Source: Tillus elongatus
Taxonomy: Eukaryota; Arthropoda; Insecta; Coleoptera; Cleridae
Assembly: GCA_964006375.1 (NCBI GenBank)
Contig: OZ023265.1
Span: 173,173,443 to 173,237,442 of the forward strand
Reading direction: 5' to 3'
Length of the DNA stretch: 64,000 nt
This document shows, piece by piece, positions 31,775 to 44,708 of this stretch. The position numbers were made by a program, and so were the translations under genes. The stretch's first letter is position 1. Each line of letters opens with the position of its first letter. The notes under the pieces were generated by a model. That model was given only the letters and a program-made list of their open reading frames with translations. It did no database searches and had not been told where the DNA came from.

Positions 31775-32530
31775 CACCAATGAGGAGATCGCAGGTTTTT
31801 AAGTTTGAAAATGAGCGCGAACTATGACCCCTAGGGTCCTTATTCCGGGCCAGTTTCAATTTTAGTGAATTTTTATAGAAAAAATTCACTAATGGGGAGA
31901 TCCCGACTTTTGAATTTTAAAATTTTTTTTGCTAATGAGCGCGAACTAGGACCCCTAGAAGCTATATATGGCCCGATTTTGATAAAATTTGGCACATGCC
32001 TTTCTTTTGTAAATGGCTTGGATAAGTTCGTTAGTGAGGAAAATCGGACGAGGTTTTCCGGGAAAATTTTGAGTTTTCATTCAAAAAATAATTATATCTC
32101 CGGAATTAACAAAGTAGGGGCAACCAGATTTGGTACGCGGGTTCAGATCATCATAGGTAAGCTACATACCAAAATTTAGCGCTGTAGATTAAACGACAAA
32201 TTAGTTACAGGCATTTAAAGAAAAATAAATTTGGGTTTTCCTCAAAACGTCAAAGTCACGATTTAAAATGTCAAGATTGGTAATATTTAGGCAATGAACC
32301 TGAAATTAATATGAGCTATGGAAAGAAAATGTCTCAAGAAGAATGCTTTACAAAGCCTGAACTCTTAGTTTCAATCGTCATTGTCCTTCATTTTACTAAA
32401 ATATTCCCAGAAAATTCCTTTAAACTAGACCCTTTCTCTGATGCTTTGGCAGTAGTGTTGGCTATAGAGTTGATCGTTTAATGGTATATCATTTTTGTGA
32501 AATTTTCGTAAAAAATCATTAAAGCTCAAT
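31775..32530 (+). repeat. DR1, fairly full copy without a long (TA)n
   Basis: Shows the family order: GGGGAGATCCCGACTTTTG, GAGCGCGAACTAGGACCCCT, a very short CTATATATGG where other copies have long TA tracts, GGCTTGGATAAGTTCGTTAG, GGAATTAACAAAGTAGGGGC, CAAAACGTCAAAGTC, the TGTCCTTCATTTTACTAAAA block, and CTCTGATGCTTTGGC. Useful as the reference copy for the TA position. Confidence 0.8.
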
Positions 32531-32924
32531 ATATACGTTATTATGCAAGTTAGGAAAAAAATTGTATACATTAATTATACGGTGTCTTGAGCTACATCTT
32601 AAAAAATATTTCCACAATTACAGGATGGCCCACAAGTTGTTGGTGATTCGATTTTTTTTTTAATCGAACACGCCCTATGTTATTGCATTTTTGAACTTTC
32701 CTTCGAAATATAATACATCTTTGTAAGAAAAGAAATTAGGGACGCAGCAAGTGCGTTATGGTAGCGAATTTTCATTAAATGCTTCAAATTTGAATAGCTC
32801 AATTTGCTATTAACCTATAAGGTTGATCAGGAAATCGGTTTTTTCGGGAACAATTTAAGTTTACTTTCGGAAATTTTTGTACATTTTCAAACAAAAAAGT
32901 TATTTTGATGAAACATGGCACATT
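32531..32924. repeat. Mixed MITE-like debris and DR2 (5' part)
   Basis: 32531-32690 resembles the MITE tail near 43000 (GTGTCTTGAGCTACATCTTA, then GATGGCCCACAAGTTGTTGG). 32690-32924 is DR2 (GGGACGCAGCAAGTGCGTTA, then AATAGCTCAATTTGCTATTA) up to the point where the CCCAAGCAAC element is inserted. Confidence 0.6.
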
Positions 32925-34425
32925 CCCAAGCAACAAATTAAGGCATGTTAACCAGTATTCGAGTCCAAATAACCTAACCAACTTGTAATTTAGTAATAAT
33001 TAACCAAAATGTTGCCTTAATTGTCATAATGACTACAAATTTGGAAACGCGGCTCCGAAATAGCTTATTTTTGACTATTAAAATTACTCCAAAGTCAGTA
33101 ACTTACAAGTATCTAAATTGGGAAAAAAATTGGTTTAATTTTACTCATAAAATATACTTGAATATACTTTTGTGTTTCAATTCCAGAGTTGGTAATTTTT
33201 ACCTGAAAGACCTACTTTAAGGTAATTTATTACCTAATATTAACCTGCAATATGTCTCTGTGGTATAGTAAATTGGAGGTCTTCTTATGAAGTCCAGCTT
33301 ACATATATATTACCAATTTCATTGCAATACAGCACAGGAAATATTTTAGGCACTGAGCTAACCTAAAATGGATTTCTGATCGGCTATAGTCATAATTACT
33401 GCAGAAATGGTCTTCCAAGTCAAATTGCCTACCTTCAAGTTGAAAATACTCATAAAATCTGACTTGAAATAAAAATTGTCCTCAAAGTTCAAAGTGTACA
33501 GCAGTTTGTGAATCTTAAAGGTGTGTCAGTTGATAAACTTCATCAATAAAAGTTTATTCTTGTTGTTAATGTGCGTGCACCAGTAACAAATATAGTGTTA
33601 CAATGCCCCTTTGAAACCAATAAAAGTTTACAGACATACTACAAACTATTAAGAGTAGTAAAGAATGCTCACAGAAAAATAGTGATAGATGCTGATCATT
33701 CAAAGTGGCTTACATCAAATCAGCACGTTTCCCTCTTCAATTTAATACATCCATTTTCATGCCAAATGCAGTGAAGCAGTGGCAACATGGTCTGCTGTCA
33801 TGTTTATGTTGATTTACTTATTTTATTTTGTTTCTATTTTCTATTAATGTCTATATATTATGGAATCAAATACCTAAAGCGCTGTATAATCATTCCTATA
33901 TGTCTTTTCGCTGTACACGGATATAAGTAATATATATTTCTATACACGAAAATGTTTCATTTCTAATAAATTCGTTTACCATATAGTTGAAATTCCCATA
34001 ATAGGACAAAATGCCTTCAAAGTTTGGTTAGTTTGCCCTGTCATTAGTAATTGTGACTTATAGGTAAAAAAATAGGGCAAAATTAACTTTCAGGTCAGTA
34101 ATGTTAGAAGGACAGCCATATTAAATTAATTTTGCGGTATCCATCTTGATTGTATTAGATGTCAGATTCAAGTAAAGCGTAGCTCATATTTACCAATATA
34201 TTACGTCCATTGGCCTAATGTTGAATGAAAATGCCCTAAATATAACTAAAACGCCTTGGTCGAAACGCCTTGCTAGACCTATTATCGACTTCCATATTAC
34301 TTTGACTTTATTCCCCACCTTGGTAATATACACTTAAATTTACTTCAAAATGACCTGTGGTAATTTGGTCGCCGACCTATTGGTAGGGCGATTTTACGTC
34401 AATTTGACTTTAAATGTTGCTTGGG
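32925..34425. mobile_element. Non-autonomous DNA element with CCCAAGCAACA terminal inverted repeats, 1501 bp
   Basis: Begins CCCAAGCAACA and ends TGTTGCTTGGG, an 11-bp perfect inverted pair. It interrupts DR2 within CACATTGTTTCTACTA, a sequence present uninterrupted at about 21506 and 21675; the flanks imply a 2-bp TT duplication (32923-32924 and 34426-34427). The interior has no transposase; frames at 33029 and 33571 carry no recognisable domain. The superfamily is not identified. Confidence 0.75.
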
Positions 34426-34719
34426 TTGTTTCTACTATATAGATTGATGGTTGCTTTCTTAAAAAAAACATGTTTGCTATTAAAAACATTTTTATGAAAA
34501 TTCACTACCATAACGCACTTGCTGCGTCCAGAAGTTTTTATGTTTATACAGAGAGCGGCAAAAATATGGAATGATTTCATTAAAACTTGTGCCATTTGTG
34601 TTTTGACGAAATGCTTGGGCACGTCAACTTTAGTTTTCAAAAATATATTTTTTTTTCATAAAATTTACGTTTTTCCCACTCCTGCTTTTTAAATATGACG
34701 TCATCGATGTTTTTTTCGA
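34426..34719. repeat. DR2 (3' part) and spacer
   Basis: TTGTTTCTACTATATAGATT resumes DR2 after the insertion and runs to GCACTTGCTGCGTCCAGAAG near 34530. The rest is unassigned. Confidence 0.7.
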
Positions 34720-34998
34720 ATGACAACCCCTTTTAGTGAATTTTCTTTAAAAAAATTCACTAATGATGAAAACTCGCGTTTTGACTTTTGAAAAATAGGC
34801 CGACTTTGATCAAATTTGGTGAGTACCTTTCTTTTACAGGTGGCAAATTTTTTGTTTTTTTCCGGAAAAAATGTATATCTCCGGAGATAACAAAGTAAGG
34901 ACAACCAAATTTAGTAATCGTGTTTATATTATAAATAGTGACCCACGTACCAAAATTTAGGTCCATAAGTTAAAAGACAAAAAAGTTATAGGCATTTA

Positions 34999-35085
<87 letters not shown>

Positions 35086-35725
35086 CACACCGATAATCAA
35101 AAAAAAAAAAATGGGCCGATTTGATCACGTTTTCTAAGAACTTTCCTTTTGCAAGTGGCTTGGATAGGTTCGTTAGCCGAGGTTTTTCCGTAAAAAATTT
35201 GTGGTTTCTTTCGACAATAAATTATATCTCTGGAAATAGCCATTGAGGTCTGTAAGTTTAAAGACAAAAAGTTCTGTGCATTTAAAGAAAAACAATTTGG
35301 GCTTTTCCTCAAAACGTCAAAGTCGCGATTTGAAACGTCAAAATTCACAACATTTAGGCAAGGAACCTGAAAACACTACGGATTATGTAAAGAAAATGTC
35401 GCAAGAAGAGTGTTCTGCAAACCCTTATGTTTCAGCTTCAACCGTCATTGTCCTTCATTTTACTAAAATATTTCCAGAAAATTCATTGCAAATAGACCTT
35501 TTCTCTGATGATTTGGCTGTAGCTTTAGTTAAGTTGATGCTTTGGCTGTAGGTTCAGTTCAGTTTATGGGTTACGGGTCTATAATTTTTAGCTAATTTTC
35601 GTAAAAAAAAATTGTTAATGAGGAGACTTTTTAATTTTAAAATATTTCTTCAAATGAGCGCAAACTAGGCCCCCTAGAATCCATATCCGGATTTACTTTC
35701 AGTTTTTATCTGTTTGCATATATAC
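34720..35725 (+). repeat. DR1 copies around a (TA)n tract
   Basis: Starts with the hairpin-like TTAGTGAATTTTCTTTAAAA and its complement near 34760. Runs through the DR1 landmarks to the TA tract at 35003, then restarts with GTATCACACCGATAATC and continues to CTCTGATGATTTGGC and the AGCGCAAACTAGGCCCCCTA block. Confidence 0.7.
35003..35080. repeat. (TA)n tract 9
   Basis: About 78 bases of TA inside DR1, followed by TGTATCACACCGATAA as at other DR1 TA sites. Confidence 0.98.
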
Positions 35726-35981
35726 CAGGTGACGCATTTTTACGTTAAAGCTCAATAAAATTGTTATTATACAAGATACGAGAAAAAATTGTTCGTCAAC
35801 GTCAATGTGATGGATGAAAATGCAAAAATGCAATAATATAAGTAACGATATAATATAATATGTATAATATAATTTTATAAGATGCAGCTCAAGACACCCT
35901 ATAATTAACGTATAAAACTTTTTATCATATCTTGTATAATAACAATTATATTGAGTTTTACCGTAAAAGTGCGTCACTCTG
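35726..35981. mobile_element. MITE, Tc1/mariner-type ends, 256 bp
   Basis: Ends CAGGTGACGCATTTTTACG and, inverted, CAGAGTGACGCACTTTTACG; the inverted repeats extend about 65 bp and include GCTCAATA/TATTGAG and ACAAGATA. Both ends abut TATATA, consistent with a TA target. No coding capacity. Confidence 0.7.
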
Positions 35982-35989
35982 TATATATG

Positions 35990-37989
<2,000 letters not shown>

Positions 37990-38682
37990 ACTATGAGAAA
38001 ACTGGAACCTGTGATGAGCACTGATAAGTACACTTCGAGAACCCAAACCACCGTATCACATCTTTTTTAAAGATTTACGATCGTTACACTAACCGCGTTA
38101 GCATCTTCAGAGGATGAAAAAATTATAAACTAAATTAACAGCTACAAATGTATTTAAATGATACCTAGATAGACGGACTAACCCGAATGTAAAATTGTAG
38201 TCTGAGACCTATCGTTTGTCTATTGTTATTTATTTAACGGACGCGGTTGACGAACTTCTTTAATATCCTAGTTGACAATTTTATGAGCTTTTATATAATT
38301 TAAAGGATAATGGGCTTAGAATGAAAGGTGCCGCGTTATTTAAGGAAGCTCACATTCTTTCTTGACCTATAAATTCACTTTGTGAATACTGGAGCCTGTA
38401 AGTAGGGCCGACAACAACATTTGGCGACAAACTAATAACTGCTGCACATCTTTTTTAAACCAAAAACTACCCTTTCGCACAGTTGACTTCAACAGAGGAT
38501 GAATATTCTAACCAAAATTCTACATAAAAGGAAGCATTTATGTTGATTTCTTAGATAGAAAAGGAAACGAAAAGGGATTTTTAAGCCGAGAACACAACGT
38601 ATAGCCTAGTATTTGTATAGACCGGACGAGGGTATTGACGATACTTTATTATTCTGCCAGACAGGTTAGAGTGTTTCGCTGA
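37990..38682 (-). repeat. PLE-A2 3' end: two tandem terminal-repeat units
   Basis: Two diverged units in the same orientation begin with CTGGAACCTGTGATGAGCAC (37995) and CTGGAGCCTGTAAGTAGGGC (about 38393), roughly 398 bp apart. The distal unit keeps a near-complete hammerhead (38074-38113, minus). The proximal one keeps only fragments near 38480-38505. Confidence 0.75.
38074..38113 (-). ncRNA. Hammerhead ribozyme, PLE-A type, one core change
   Basis: Minus strand: CTGAAGA, T, stem II GCTAAC/GTTAGT (loop GCG), GTAA instead of GAAA (A13 changed to T), ACGATCGT stem III and GTA. Probably inactive. Confidence 0.6.
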
Positions 38683-39282
38683 TCAAATGCAAAGTGAGAA
38701 TAAAGGGCTTGAAATCAAAGGTGCAACACGGTTCAATGACGTTTTGTTCTTAATCGATCTTGATATATATACGCGTTCATACGCGTCAAGCAGAGTTTGA
38801 TGTCTAACATTTTTGACAACTTCCAAAATTTCCTTGTCAATGTGGTGATTATTATCCCATACATGTTGTGCACCACATGATTTGTCTACCGTACCATATA
38901 GTACATGTGCGAGATGTTCACGAAGTCTGGTGGCTATGTTTCTCTTGGTTTGACTCACCTATTTAAGATTACAATCTTTGCAGCTTATGTTATAAATACC
39001 CGACATTTCAGTGGATTTGTCTTTGTCTTTCGTATTATCCAACAAACGTTTAAAATTTCTTTTCGTCGAAAACGTCAAATGTAAATCGGCTTTCTTAAAA
39101 ATACTTTCCAAACCCTTTGTGCTACGTGGTTTATAAGGTAGACACACAATTTTTTTCTGTTTTATCATTCTTAGATATCGTGCATTCAGATATCACTTTC
39201 TTTGTTCTCTGTTTGTTTACCAATTTTTCCACTAAACAGTCCGAATAACCGTTATATCTATCCCGCCACGTTTTTTATGTGC

Positions 39283-39532
39283 TTTAATTATACATAAAAT
39301 CTACTTTTACTTAACGGAAAATTTATCAATCTATTTACCAAGAAAAAAACGTATGATATGAGTCGTTTGAAATATAACTAATAGTGGCAGTTTCCTTCCT
39401 GTAGATATTTAATTATACATAAAATCTACTTTTACTTAACGGAAAATTTATCAATCTATTTACCAAGAAAAAAACGTATGATATGAGTCGTTTGAAATAT
39501 AACTAATAGTGGCAGTTTCCTTCCTGTAGATA
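39283..39532. repeat. 125-bp perfect tandem duplication
   Basis: Two identical 125-base copies, starting TTTAATTATACATAAAATC at 39283 and 39408, inside the PLE-A2 reverse transcriptase. Their identity indicates a recent event, or an assembly artefact. Confidence 0.92.
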
Positions 39533-40426
39533 TCGAATTGAAGCGAGTCATTATTTTTAATAACTAGTACATGTAGAAAAGGAATTTTAATGTTGATTTC
39601 TATTTCGTGGGTAAATTTTATTGAAGCAGATTAAGTATTTAGTTTTTAAGTAAATTTTTCAACCTTGCCGATATTTGTATTAAACACTGCAAATATTGTC
39701 CATATAATGAAACAAAACCCTAGGGGTATTTACCCATTTTTAAATCCGTCTTAAATCTACTCATAAAGAGGTCTGCAATAAAAGGAGATAATTGATTGCC
39801 CATTGCCGTGTCTCTAGTTTGCTTAAAAAAATCATTGTTAAATTGGAAAGTATTTTTTTATATATACAAAGGATAGTGAGAGTTAAATATTCTTTGCAAA
39901 CGTCTTCACTTATATTGTCCAATTTTAACAAATGTTCCAAATACTCCAGCATTTGTTTTGTGGTACACTAGGAGACAATGACGCCACGTCAAATGATATC
40001 AAAATCTCACATTCCATTAATTTTACATCTTTAACTTTATTAAAGAATTCAAGTTAATTTAGCACCGAGTAACTTTTTTGTTTAATTTGTAGGTTTTTAA
40101 GCTCATCTGACAACCACTTTGCTAGATTATATGTCGGAGAATCTATAGCCGAAATAATAGGCCTCATTGATTCTCCCGGTTTATGAATTTTTGGGAGACA
40201 ATATTTTTTGGGGACTTTAGGATTAGCAACTTGTAAACGTCTTCCTAAGCCCTTTTTATGAGATTTAGACACTTATTTAAACTATTTTTTACTTCGTAAA
40301 TCATTTTTGGTAGCGGATTTTTATCTAATTTTCTATACGGTCCTGTCTCTATTGCATTACTCACTCGCTCTTTATAATTTTGTCCATTATCACAATGTAA
40401 GGCTAGATATATTCTCGCCACAATTA

Positions 40427-40472
40427 GAACCGTAGACCGGTTTAGCTCTAATTAGTGCTCTTCAGTACGGCA
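40427..40472 (-). ncRNA. Hammerhead ribozyme C1
   Basis: Minus strand: stem I GCCGTA/TACGGT (six pairs, one wobble), CTGAAGA, stem II GCaCTA/TAGaGC, TAAA in place of GAAA (G12 changed to T), self-complementary ACCGGT stem III, GTC. All else fits the type I consensus. Confidence 0.75.
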
Positions 40473-40746
40473 TACTAATTGTAGCGAAAATACACCTAAT
40501 AAGTCATACGGCTATGGTAGCCAACCTTTCAGCACTAAGTGAGTGGTCAGACTCGAAGCAAGGTGCCGCCACCTAGTTGCGGAACCAAGTAGTATGTTGT
40601 CACGCCAGCTCCAAATAACACAAAGTGTTAAAAAATAGAGACTGTATACAACTAACTAACAATTTAGTAAACTGTCAGCCCTGGCCGATTTATACCCTAA
40701 TATAGGGACAAAGTATGTAAGGCTAGATGTATTTTCGCCATCATTA

Positions 40747-40792
40747 GAACCGCAGACCGGTTTCGCTCTAATTAGAGTTCTTCAATACGGTA
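40747..40792 (-). ncRNA. Hammerhead ribozyme C2
   Basis: Direct-repeat partner of C1, exactly 320 bp away. Stem I CCGTA/TGCGG, TTGAAGA (C3 changed to T), stem II CTCTAATTAGAG, GAAA intact, ACCGGT, GTC. The single core defect differs from that of C1, so the consensus of the two is flawless. Confidence 0.75.
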
Positions 40793-40936
40793 TACTAATT
40801 GTAGCGTGACAACAAACTACTTGGTTCTGCAACTAGATGGCGGCACGTTGCTTCATGTCAGACCACTCACTTAGTGTTGGAAGGCTGGCTACCATAGACG
40901 TATTACTTTATAGGTGTATTTTCGCTACAATTAGTA

Positions 40937-40977
40937 TGCCGTACTGAAGAGCACTAATTAGAGCGATATACGGTTTT
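40937..40977 (+). ncRNA. Hammerhead ribozyme C3, 3' half deleted
   Basis: In the inverted unit: GCCGTA, CTGAAGA, GCACTAATTAGAGC and GA are intact, but the AACCGG stem III segment is lost (GATATACGG), so it cannot be active. Confidence 0.65.
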
Positions 40978-41092
40978 AATTGTGGCGAGAATACATCTAG
41001 CCTTACATACTTTGTCCCTATATTATGGTGGAAATGGGCGGCTGACAATTTACTAAATTGTTAGTTGGTTGTATACAGTGTCTATTTTTTAA

Positions 41093-41474
41093 CATGTAAT
41101 TTTTGAACGTCACAACGTCTGGGTTAGACGTTAGCCGAATATCTGAATAGAACGGGATTCAGATATTCGGCTTTTAACTGTCCTCCATTTTAAATGCGAA
41201 ATTTTATTTGTATCGCCGTTTGTCCATTGCTGTGATTTGAGGTTTTTATGCTTCTAATTCCGCCTTCACCTATATAGTGCAAGGAAACAAAAGCGACAGT
41301 CGATGAAAATAGCCACTATGATAGATTTCTTGTAAAGTCCAGTTCCTGTTATATAAAAAACAGAACGAAGCCCCTGAAGATGGCCAGATATATGGGCCAA
41401 AACACGTAGGGCTTTTACTTAATAAAAATTCAGTCTGGAGTATAGCCTTGTTCTGTTCTTTTTTACCTTGGAAA
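41093..41474 (+). mobile_element. 382-bp insertion carrying another hammerhead-like motif
   Basis: Interrupts the inverted unit at TATTTTTTAA, present on both sides (41083-41092 and 41475-41484) as a likely 10-bp target duplication. Inside are a perfect 16-bp hairpin (41133-41148 with 41157-41172, AGCCGAATATCTGAAT) and the hammerhead-like motif at 41368-41414. No coding sequence. Confidence 0.6.
41368..41414 (+). ncRNA. Hammerhead-like motif E
   Basis: Stem I AAGCCC/GGGCTT (six pairs), CTGAAGA, one unpaired T, stem II GGCC/GGCC, AAAA instead of GAAA (G12 changed to A), a two-pair stem III (AC..GT) with an AC loop, GTA triplet. Confidence 0.55.
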
Positions 41475-41770
41475 TATTTTTTAATACTTTGTGTTATTTG
41501 GAGCTGGGGTGACAACATACTACTTGGTTCCGCTACTAGGCGGCGGCACGTTGCTTCGTGTCTGACCACTCACCATTATCACAATTTTATTGCCCTTATC
41601 CGCCTTTATATAAAAACAGTCGTTTTTGTTTTGTTCCCTTTTTTGTATGTTAGTTGCAGGAAAGGCGTAAGATTGTTGTATCAGAGACCAGAAACGGTGA
41701 ATATAAGAGAAGTGTCACAATACCTGACGTATCTCTCTGCTGTGTACAACTTCTCCCCTTCCAACTAGTC

Positions 41771-42594
41771 TTGGTTTATTAGTTTAGTATTCAGACGTTG
41801 TGATGTAATTAAATACGAGAGACAATCCCTTATTTTGACATTCTCTTGACGGATTCAATATTTAAGACAGATTTAATCAGATACGTGCCAGATTTCTGTA
41901 AAATAAATTGTTCTAATAAAGGTATTTCGTCTCTGTAGAGCGTGCCCATGAATACAAAACTTGATTCTGGAATTTCAGTAATATATTTTTTAAAGGACGC
42001 TTGTCTTTTGTGTCGAGCTATCGTCCAGAATACAGCACAATTATCTTTAGTGTTTCTGGGGACGGCAAGATAATGAAAAAAATGCTTGTAAGAGCGTATT
42101 GTACGTTGCCGAGACTTCAAGCCTTCTATTATTCTACTTTTAAGAACACAGTGTTTTATCTTAAGTCGCTCTTTGAAGTTGTATGATTTGTCTTCCAAAT
42201 TTAATTAATTCCCAGGATACAAGCCTTTTGCACAATGCACAAAAGAACAATCGACGTTTAAATATAAATGAAAGAAGGTACTGCCTCTGATTTTTTATTG
42301 TCAAATTGTAAAGGCTTATGATTTTTAATTGTTCCACGAAAGTCTGATTCCTCGAAGAGTTTTTTGTAAAACACCAGACAATTTATAAATACACATTTTT
42401 GATAGAATTGTCCCTAAAAGAGTTTTAAGATTCTGTACTCTATTATAAATATTAAGGTTTTGTGGGGTTGAATTCTAAATTTAGTGTTATAATGTACTAT
42501 TTTACTGTTTAATTTAACAACAATTATTTGATTACACGATAAAATACAGGGTTAGGTACAATGACGTATCCATTTTTAAACTGCTTTATTCAAT
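41771..42594. other. Unassigned DNA with one 122-codon frame (42198-41830, minus)
   Basis: The frame is rich in basic and aromatic residues (NFKERLKIKHCVLKSRI, then FHYLAVPRNTKDN) and lies upstream of PLE-A2 on the same strand. It could be a degraded PLE-A N-terminal region, but I do not recognise it. The remainder is AT-rich and non-coding. Confidence 0.35.
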
Positions 42595-42960
42595 AATATA
42601 AAAGTCTGGACGCAGCAAATGGAAGTGAATTTTTATAAGCATGTTTTGAATAGCAAATACGTCTCTTTAACGCAAGCATCCATCAATTTGATTACCGGTA
42701 TAACCTATATAGTAGAAACAATGTGCCATATTTTATCAAAATAACTTATTGTTTGAAAATGTACAAAAATTTTCCGCAAATAAACTTAAAATGTTGATTT
42801 CCTAACCAACAAACCTTAGGTTAATAGCAAATTGAGTTATTGAAATTTGAAGCATTTAATGAAAAGTCGCTAACAAAACGCACTTACTACTTCTAGATTT
42901 TTTTCTTACAAACATATTTCGATAAAAAAATGCAAAAATGCAATAAAATAAGAGTGTTTG
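42595..42960 (-). repeat. DR2, reverse orientation
   Basis: Reads backwards from GTCTGGACGCAGCAAATG through ATAGTAGAAACAATGTGCC and CTAACCAACAAACCTTAGG to TTTAATGAAAAGTCGCTAAC. Confidence 0.75.
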
Positions 42961-43139
42961 AAAAAAATTGAAGGAATCACCAACGACTTATGGGCCACCG
43001 TGTGATTGTCAAAAAAATTTTATAAGATGCAGCTCAAGACACCATATAATTAACTTATACATTTTTTTCTCGTCTCTTGTATAGTAATAATTATTTTGAG
43101 CTTTACCGTAGAAATGCGTCACTCTGTATGTATGTAAAC
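42961..43139. mobile_element. MITE half
   Basis: Contains AATCACCAACGACTTATGGG and the right half of the 35.7-kb MITE (ATGCAGCTCAAGACACC, CTTGTATAGTAATAATTA, ATGCGTCACTCTGTATG). The left terminus is missing. Confidence 0.55.
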
Positions 43140-43936
<797 letters not shown>

Positions 43937-44020
43937 TTAAGTTTTCGTGACGGTAATAGTGTTATTTTCTTAAAAAATTGTGGGAAAGCCGTCAGTTGCA
44001 AAATAAAACTCTTTATTAAA

Positions 44021-44059
44021 AGCCGAGCTTTCGGAAAAGTTTATTCCATTCTCAAGGCT
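44021..44059 (-). ncRNA. Hammerhead-like motif D (left arm)
   Basis: Mirror copy of the motif at 44552-44590, same bases on the minus strand. Confidence 0.5.
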
Positions 44060-44551
44060 ACAACATGGAAAGGAAAAAGTTTTCAATTTACTTAGGAAAA
44101 ATATAAAAGTTTTCAAATACTTACATCTAACGTGAGTTTTACTATAACTAATTATGAAAATACAAACATGAAAAAAACCATTTTTTAAAATTTGACTGAA
44201 GTCGGAAAGTGCCAAACTGACATATGAAGCTAACAATTGTCTATTTGAATTTGTTTTTTGTTTTTGTCTAGGAAATATAAATAGGGGTAGTGATTTCTAA
44301 AATTATTATCTTTCTTTAAGTTTATTAAATTGTCGTTAAAAGTAATTTCAAATTCTTCTAATTCAAATAGACAATTGTTAGCTTCATATGTCAGTTTGGC
44401 ACTTTCCGACTTCAGTCAAATTTTAAAAAATGGTTTTTTTCATGTTTGTATTTTCATAATTAGTTATAGTAAAACTCACGTTAGATGTAAGTATTTTAAA
44501 ACTTTTATATTTTTCCTAAGTAAATTGAAAACTTTTTCCTTTCCATGTTGT

Positions 44552-44590
44552 AGCCTTGAGAATGGAATAAACTTTTCCGAAAGCTCGGCT
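44552..44590 (+). ncRNA. Hammerhead-like motif D (right arm)
   Basis: Stem I AGCC/GGCT, TTGAGAA where CTGANGA is expected (a U3-A8 pair in place of C3-G8), one unpaired T, stem II GGAA/TTCC, GAAA, self-complementary AGCT as stem III, CTC triplet. Three stems and all other core bases fit. Confidence 0.55.
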
Positions 44591-44642
44591 TTTAATAAAG
44601 AGTTTTATTTTGCAACTGACGGCTTTCTCACAATTTTTTAAG

Positions 44643-44646
<4 letters not shown>

Positions 44647-44705
<59 letters not shown>
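44647..44705. repeat. (TA)n tract 14
   Basis: About 59 bases of TA closing the foldback. Confidence 0.98.

Positions 44706-44708
<3 letters not shown>

Larger units (their letters stand above)
40397..41572 (-). mobile_element. Retrozyme-like hammerhead repeat inserted in PLE-A2
   Basis: An insertion bounded by a 13-bp target duplication (40384-40396, 41573-41585). It consists of a 320-bp unit in reverse orientation, 1.27 copies long (40397-40803; the GTAAGGCTAG start recurs at 40397 and 40717), then an inverted partial unit (40804-41092 and 41475-41572) that is itself split by a 382-bp insertion. Each unit carries a type I hammerhead. No protein is encoded. Direct hammerhead copies one unit apart, with no ORF, are the hallmark of retrozymes, non-autonomous elements copied via circular RNA and thought to use PLE enzymes. 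The assignment is inference from layout. Confidence 0.65.
38683..41770 (-). pseudogene. PLE-A copy 2, decayed and split by an insertion
   Basis: Same family as PLE-A1, in reverse orientation. The endonuclease is at about 39030-38683 (SGIYNISCKDCNLK, then SQTKRNIATRLREH), with a TAG at 38959-38961 where the family has Tyr. The RT end is frame-broken and contains a perfect 125-bp tandem duplication (39283-39532). RT motif pieces are readable near 39952-39761 (LEYLEHLLKLDNISEDVC) and 40272-40054 (KYCLPKIHKPGESMRPIIS). The coding sequence upstream is cut at 40396 and resumes at 41573 in phase (the PLE block DKGNKIVIMDK spans the empty site). The 13-bp target duplication CCATTATCACAAT flanks the 1176-bp insertion. 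The start of the ORF beyond about 41650 is unclear. Confidence 0.8.
43969..44643. repeat. Foldback with about 285-bp, nearly identical arms
   Basis: Arms 43969-44252 and 44359-44643 are reverse complements with only a few differences (for example TTTTCAAATAC against GTATTTTAAAA, and GGGAAAG against CTTTCTC). The loop is about 106 bp. Each arm carries the hammerhead-like motif D and an AATAAAGAG segment. The foldback lies between two (TA)n tracts. The similar frames on the two arms are mirror images, not genes. It is probably a pair of PLE terminal repeats. Confidence 0.85.

Noticed and set aside
43970..44641. Two near-identical proteins of 88 and 103 residues
   Set aside because: They are mirror translations of the two foldback arms.
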